This document shows, one piece after another, positions 61,736-64,000 of a stretch of DNA of 64,000 nucleotides (its first letter is position 1; each line of letters starts with the position of its first letter). A program made the position numbers and the translations under genes. Source of the DNA: Vicinamibacterales bacterium. Lineage in GTDB: Bacteria > Acidobacteriota > Vicinamibacteria > Vicinamibacterales > 2-12-FULL-66-21. The notes beneath the pieces are model-generated. The model was given only the letters and a program-made list of their open reading frames with translations. It had not been told where the DNA came from and searched no databases. The stretch is from contig DASXLB010000006.1 of assembly GCA_036496585.1 (NCBI GenBank), forward strand, positions 1-64,000, in the 5' to 3' direction.

Positions 61736-62644
61736 ATGGAGCTTCCCTTCTCGTACGACCACGCCGACGCCCTCGTCTTCGGGGGCGCGCTGCCGACGCG
61801 GCGACCCTTCGACGACGCTCGGGTCGTGATCCTGCCGGTGCCGGTCGACCGGACCACGTCTTACGTCGGCGGCACCCGCAACGGCCCGCACGAAATCCTG
61901 CAGGCTTCCTCGCACATGGAGCTGTGGGACGAGGAGATGCGCGCCGACGTGCATGCCGTCGGCATCTGCACGCTGCCCGAGATGGAGCTGCCGTTCGGCG
62001 AGATGCAGGCCGTCGTCGACGAGATCGAGCGCGTTGCCTACGAGATTGTCGGCCGCGACAAGTTTCTCGTCGCCATCGGCGGCGAACATTCGATCACGCC
62101 GCCGCTCGTCTCGGCGGTGGCGCGCCGGCATCCTGATCTGACCGTGCTCCAGATCGACGCGCACGCCGACATGCGCGACGCCTACATGGGGACGCCGCAC
62201 AATCACGCCTGTGCCATGCGCCGGGCGCGGGAGCTCGCGCGCGTGACGCAGGTCGGGATCCGCAGCCTCTCGACCGAGGAAGCCGAGGTGCTCCCCCGTC
62301 TCGACACAACCGTTTTCTACGACTTCGACATGCGCAGCAATCCGAAGTGGATCGACGCAGTCGTCGACTCGCTCGGTCCCGATGTCTACGTGACCGTCGA
62401 CGTTGACGGCCTCGACCCGGCGATCATGCCCTCCACCGGCACCCCTGAGCCCGGCGGCCTGGCGTGGCAGGAAATTACCGCGCTGCTGCGCGCGACGGCG
62501 GAGCGCCGGAACGTCGTGGCCGCCGACGTCGTCGAGCTCAGCCCGATTCCCGGCCTGGTGGCGCCGAACTTCCTCTGTGCCAAGTTGATCTACAAGCTCC
62601 TCACCTATCGGTTCCTCAAGGATCCGCGCGCCAAGCGGGGGTGA
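61736..62644 (+). CDS. speB: Agmatinase / ureohydrolase family enzyme
   Basis: The 302-aa protein has the manganese-binding motifs of the arginase family: GGEHSITPPLV, QIDAHADMRDAYMG and VTVDVDGLDPAIMPSTGTPE. Lengths and motif order suit agmatinase, which splits agmatine into putrescine and urea, rather than arginase. It starts four bases after the DHS-like gene, so both are one transcription unit. The precise substrate (agmatine or a larger guanidino-polyamine) is not fixed by the motifs. It is cytoplasmic. No arginine decarboxylase is in the window. Confidence 0.9.
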   Translation: MELPFSYDHADALVFGGALPTRRPFDDARVVILPVPVDRTTSYVGGTRNGPHEILQASSHMELWDEEMRADVHAVGICTLPEMELPFGEMQAVVDEIERVAYEIVGRDKFLVAIGGEHSITPPLVSAVARRHPDLTVLQIDAHADMRDAYMGTPHNHACAMRRARELARVTQVGIRSLSTEEAEVLPRLDTTVFYDFDMRSNPKWIDAVVDSLGPDVYVTVDVDGLDPAIMPSTGTPEPGGLAWQEITALLRATAERRNVVAADVVELSPIPGLVAPNFLCAKLIYKLLTYRFLKDPRAKRG

Positions 62645-62723
62645 GCTAGCGGCGAGTTTGCCCCCGCCGGGTTGATTGCGCAGTTGTGCGCACTCCTGGC
62701 TCTCGAGAGCTTCCCTCGCGGTT

Positions 62724-62745
62724 GTATACCTCGTATACTGCCGCC
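62724..62745 (+). promoter_or_regulatory. Leaderless promoter with paired GTATAC motifs
   Basis: Two copies of the palindrome GTATAC (62724 and 62733) sit nine bases apart. The second provides TATACT at 62734-62739, six bases before the GTG of the TPR gene. Transcription would therefore begin at or beside the start codon. No Shine-Dalgarno sequence is present. A -35 element is not clear. Confidence 0.5.
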
Positions 62746-64000
62746 GTGACCCTCGCCGAGGTCTTCGTCACCGCGACTGACGCCCTTCGTCAGGGTCGCG
62801 GCGCCGACGCCGCGGCCGTCCTCGTCCGCGCCCTGAAGCTGCCTGGCCTGACCAGGGACGAGGCCGTCCAGGTTCGCTGCGCCCTCGCCGAAGCCTGGCT
62901 TCAGCAGGACGACGTGCGGCAAGCGGCCGAGACGCTGGGCGAGCCGCCGCAGGAGCGCGAGCGGCTGCACCCGCTCCGGCTCTCCGACCTCTGGCGGCTG
63001 CACGCGCGTATGGCGATGGGGCGCGGCGAGCCGTCGCGTGCCATCGCACTGCTCGGCCGCGCGCTGAAACAGGCCGAGCGCGCCCACGATTCGCGCGCGA
63101 TCGGTCTGACGCACTACGAGCTCGGGCTCTGCTACCGCCACGTCGGCGACACCGCCATCGTCCGCGACCACATCGCGCAGGCGGCGTCGGCGCTGCACGC
63201 GGCTGGCGATCACCGCAATCTCGCGCTGGTCCACTCGTTGAGCGGCGTGTCGCTGGCGCAGGAGGGGCGCCTCGACGAAGCGATGGCGGCGCTGCGCCAG
63301 GCCGAGCGGCTCGCGCTGATGGTGCGGGCCGGCGACGTCGTCGCCACCGTCAGCGGCAATCAGGCGAACGTGGCAATGATGCAGCATCGCCACGATCAGG
63401 CGCTGGCGCTCGCCGAGCGCAGCGTCGAGCTGCAGGAGGACTCGGGGACCCCGCACGGGCTGGGCATCGCGCTCGCGTCGCTCGGTCAAATCAGCGTGCG
63501 GCTCGGCAATCTCCGCCGCGCCGAGCAGGCCTTGAACCGGGCGCTCGACGTGCGCAGCCCGCTCCAGTTCATGCGCGAGACGACCGGGGCCGTGTTCGAC
63601 ACGCTCGCGCAGATTCACCTCATCCGCGGCGAATACGACGAGGCAAGCCGCTGCCTGCAGCGGTCGCTCGAGGCCTACGGCGAGGCGAGCCGCTGGTATC
63701 ACTGGTCGGTCCGGGTGATCGAGGCGCGCGTTGCTCTGCGCCGCGGCGACGCGGCGGAGGCGCTGGTGGCGGCGACCGAGATTGTGCGGGCCGCCGATGC
63801 GCCGCCCGCCTACGCCACTCAGGCGGAGCTCATCGCGGTCGAGGCGCTGCTTGCCGAAGGGCGCGTGGCCGATGCCGACGGGCGGCTCAACGCGGCGGGC
63901 ATCACCCTCGCGGCGGGCGGCATGGGCAGCACCTCAGGAGAGTTCTTGCGGCTGCGCGGCCGCGTGCACGCGATGACCGGGCGAACGACAGAGGCGTACC
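62746..64000 (+). CDS. TPR-repeat protein, N-terminal part (3' truncated)
   Basis: A frame opens at GTG (VTLAEVFVTATDALRQGRGA) and stays open to the right edge, giving at least 418 residues. It is made of TPR-like helix pairs: ALAEAWLQQDDVRQAAETLG, YELGLCYRHVGDTAIVRDHI, VHSLSGVSLAQEGRLDEAMA, SLGQISVRLGNLRRAEQALN and DTLAQIHLIRGEYDEASRCL. Long N-terminal TPR arrays of this kind often precede GAF and sigma-54-activator or kinase domains in related bacteria, but the rest is outside the window, so the function is open. The promoter looks leaderless. No signal peptide is seen, so it is probably cytoplasmic. Confidence 0.8.
   Translation, partial: MTLAEVFVTATDALRQGRGADAAAVLVRALKLPGLTRDEAVQVRCALAEAWLQQDDVRQAAETLGEPPQERERLHPLRLSDLWRLHARMAMGRGEPSRAIALLGRALKQAERAHDSRAIGLTHYELGLCYRHVGDTAIVRDHIAQAASALHAAGDHRNLALVHSLSGVSLAQEGRLDEAMAALRQAERLALMVRAGDVVATVSGNQANVAMMQHRHDQALALAERSVELQEDSGTPHGLGIALASLGQISVRLGNLRRAEQALNRALDVRSPLQFMRETTGAVFDTLAQIHLIRGEYDEASRCLQRSLEAYGEASRWYHWSVRVIEARVALRRGDAAEALVAATEIVRAADAPPAYATQAELIAVEALLAEGRVADADGRLNAAGITLAAGGMGSTSGEFLRLRGRVHAMTGRTTEAY

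Overview
The window reads as high-GC chromosomal DNA (roughly two-thirds G+C) from a diderm bacterium with LPS. It carries a complete Tol-Pal operon, an Lpt lipopolysaccharide-transport set, RpoN, HprK/HPr and a MoxR/DUF58 cluster. This combination, together with abundant short intergenic repeats, is most like Acidobacteriota (possibly the Vicinamibacteria branch). That assignment is inference: no rRNA or tRNA gene is visible. Nothing looks like a phage, transposon, CRISPR array or resistance island. Gene density is high and many start/stop codons overlap (ATGA, GTGA, TAATG).

Layout: (1) 1-8.4 kb, + strand: end of a TPR protein, then moxR, DUF58, a BatA-like membrane protein, a DUF4175-like protein, a membrane protein with a GATase-like domain, and xerD, most overlapping by a few bases. 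(2) 8.5-11.8 kb: metK, a PHP-domain metallohydrolase, and a YtrA-type GntR regulator behind a palindromic operator array. (3) 11.8-20.2 kb, - strand: a fused LptF-LptG permease, parB/parA, a bifunctional-nuclease-family protein, miaB and recN. (4) 20.2-25.4 kb, + strand: tolQ-tolR-tolA-tolB-pal-cpoB. (5) 25.5-44.4 kb, - strand: ssb, a cupin, then a block whose transcription order is guaA, dnaE, accA, recJ, lptC/A-like, lptB, rpoN, hpf, hprK, rapZ, EIIA(Man), HPr, EI. (6) 44.5-52.9 kb: a beta-propeller protein, an aminotransferase with a membrane protein, and a 1331-aa NtrY-like histidine kinase. (7) 52.1-55.0 kb, - strand: pssA, psd, a DUF465 protein, rimI, tsaB. (8) 55.1-64 kb, + strand: mutS, a protease/propeller/barrel fusion, a deoxyhypusine-synthase-like gene coupled to agmatinase, and the start of a large TPR protein.

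How the genes work together: the envelope is the main theme (Lpt export with fused subunits, Tol-Pal, phosphatidylethanolamine synthesis, AccA). The lptC/A-lptB-rpoN-hpf-hprK-rapZ-EIIA-HPr-EI block resembles the proteobacterial lptA-lptB-rpoN-hpf-ptsN-rapZ-npr cluster, but with an HprK/HPr-Ser46 branch. It looks regulatory, since no sugar-specific EIIB/EIIC is present here.

Most unusual points: long intergenic low-complexity arrays arranged as inverted arms (16.2-16.7 kb and 29.0-29.4 kb), fused Lpt components at two separate loci, a HEYTH-protease/WD40-like/outer-membrane-barrel fusion, and the DHS-like/agmatinase pair. Several genes also appear to have leaderless promoters.
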